64,000 bases of DNA from Tridacna crocea. Taxonomy: Eukaryota > Mollusca > Bivalvia > Cardiida > Cardiidae. Below, in pieces: positions 63,614 through 64,000 of this stretch. Each line of letters starts with the position of its first letter. The stretch's first letter is position 1. The notes under the pieces are model-generated. The model was not told the origin of the DNA and did not search any database. It worked only from the letters and a program-made list of their open reading frames with translations. The DNA lies in assembly GCA_943736015.1 (NCBI GenBank), contig OX031071.1, positions 42,162,619 through 42,226,618 on the forward strand, read 5' to 3'. Both the position numbers and the translations under genes were made by a program.

Positions 63614-63836
63614 CCCATTACTGCACAACAAATTTTAGATCTATCCGAACTGAAGGCATTTGCAGATGGCAGGTTTAATATGGCTCATATGAAATGATTG
63701 TTTTTTGATAGGGTAGGAAAATTTGTGAGAAAAGGAGAAAATGCTGTTAACCAGCATTTTCTCCTTTCCCCACAATGTTTTCAAAAGCCTTCTCTTTAAG
63801 GGGTGTTAAAAGTCGCATTGTGTGGTAAAGGGTTAA
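63610..63836 (+). mobile_element. Family A MITE in second duplicate, complete
   Basis: TTAACCCATTACTGCACAAC through AAAGTCGCATTGTGTGGTAA and AGGGTTAA, TTAA at both ends. After it, 63837-64000 is plain AT-rich sequence. Confidence 0.93.
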
Positions 63837-64000
63837 ACAAAGTAAGCAATTTGACATACAAATAGATGCTTAATATTAACCTTATAGCTTTAGAAGATGT
63901 TAGACAATTAACTCTGTATGATTAGATGGTTGAGCACCATTGTTAACCCTTAGAGCACCCATTAGACCAAACACACATTTTCAGTCAGAAATGAAACTCA

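Larger units (their letters stand above)
63199..63836 (+). repeat. Tandem duplication, second copy (three 44-bp units)
   Basis: 44-bp units start at GTCGGAGTTA 63245, 63289 and 63333 (TATGCCTACTTATATATTCA inside each), followed at 63377 by GTCAGGATTAG as in copy one. Both MITEs are complete here. Confidence 0.95.

Overview
The window looks like nuclear DNA of a bivalve mollusc. It is AT-rich, introns are large, coding sequence is about 3% of the length, and most of the rest is interspersed repeats. Among the repeats are tRNA-headed SINEs with the long shared tails typical of molluscs, B-box/NHL-type genes of the kind expanded in bivalves, and long non-coding repeats ending in GGAC-type microsatellites. 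The species assignment is an inference; no organelle, rRNA operon or diagnostic gene fixes it.

Coding content. (1) 35838-37616, minus strand: an intact 592-residue B-box / coiled-coil / NHL-like protein without a RING, with a good 3' splice site 25 nt before its ATG. This is the only complete gene. (2) 13702-13735 and 15266-15907, plus strand: two exons of CAND1 (the cullin-exchange factor). The second is split by a 451-bp perfect-looking foldback transposon with a 5-bp target duplication. (3) 350-3752, plus strand: three exon-like blocks of an uncharacterised family often labelled SAMD3-like in fish and bivalves, apparently decaying. (4) 54291-54476, minus strand: the N-terminal helix-turn-helix of a mariner/SETMAR-type transposase, truncated.

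Repeats, region by region. 0-12 kb: palindromic MITEs, a 29-bp tandem array, the first copy of a TCTCCCGCTAGATG repeat and a 1.1-kb GCTCCACTGGC element. 12-19 kb: a tRNA-Pro-primed miniature LTR element, SINEs, the CAND1 exons and a dense cluster of TTAA hairpin MITEs. 19-32 kb: long elements built of about 155-168 bp internal units, a CpG-rich 1.15-kb TIR element and a second miniature LTR element. 32-35 kb: more of the same, with a second copy of the 155-bp unit element. 35-48 kb: the B-box gene set among many TTAA MITEs. 48.4-50.6 kb: a 2.18-kb transposon with compound ends and a 6-bp target duplication. 50.9-57.5 kb: a rearranged locus with inverted and direct duplications, a 5S-rRNA-like sequence, the mariner relic and a nested 192-bp element. 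58-64 kb: further long repeats, two more hairpin MITE types and a tandem duplication of a paired-MITE unit.

The dominant theme is one MITE family (consensus about 230 bp, ends TTAACYCTTTACC, central hairpin of roughly 33-bp stems). I count about 47 recognisable full or partial copies plus three of a sister family. Several insertions can be dated relative to their hosts because the empty site is visible in a paralogue or SINE consensus. Stretches not listed below (for example 11665-12217, 16202-17154, 25280-25480, 26819-27446, 38040-38840, 47223-48368, 58000-58690) hold no gene that I can recognise.
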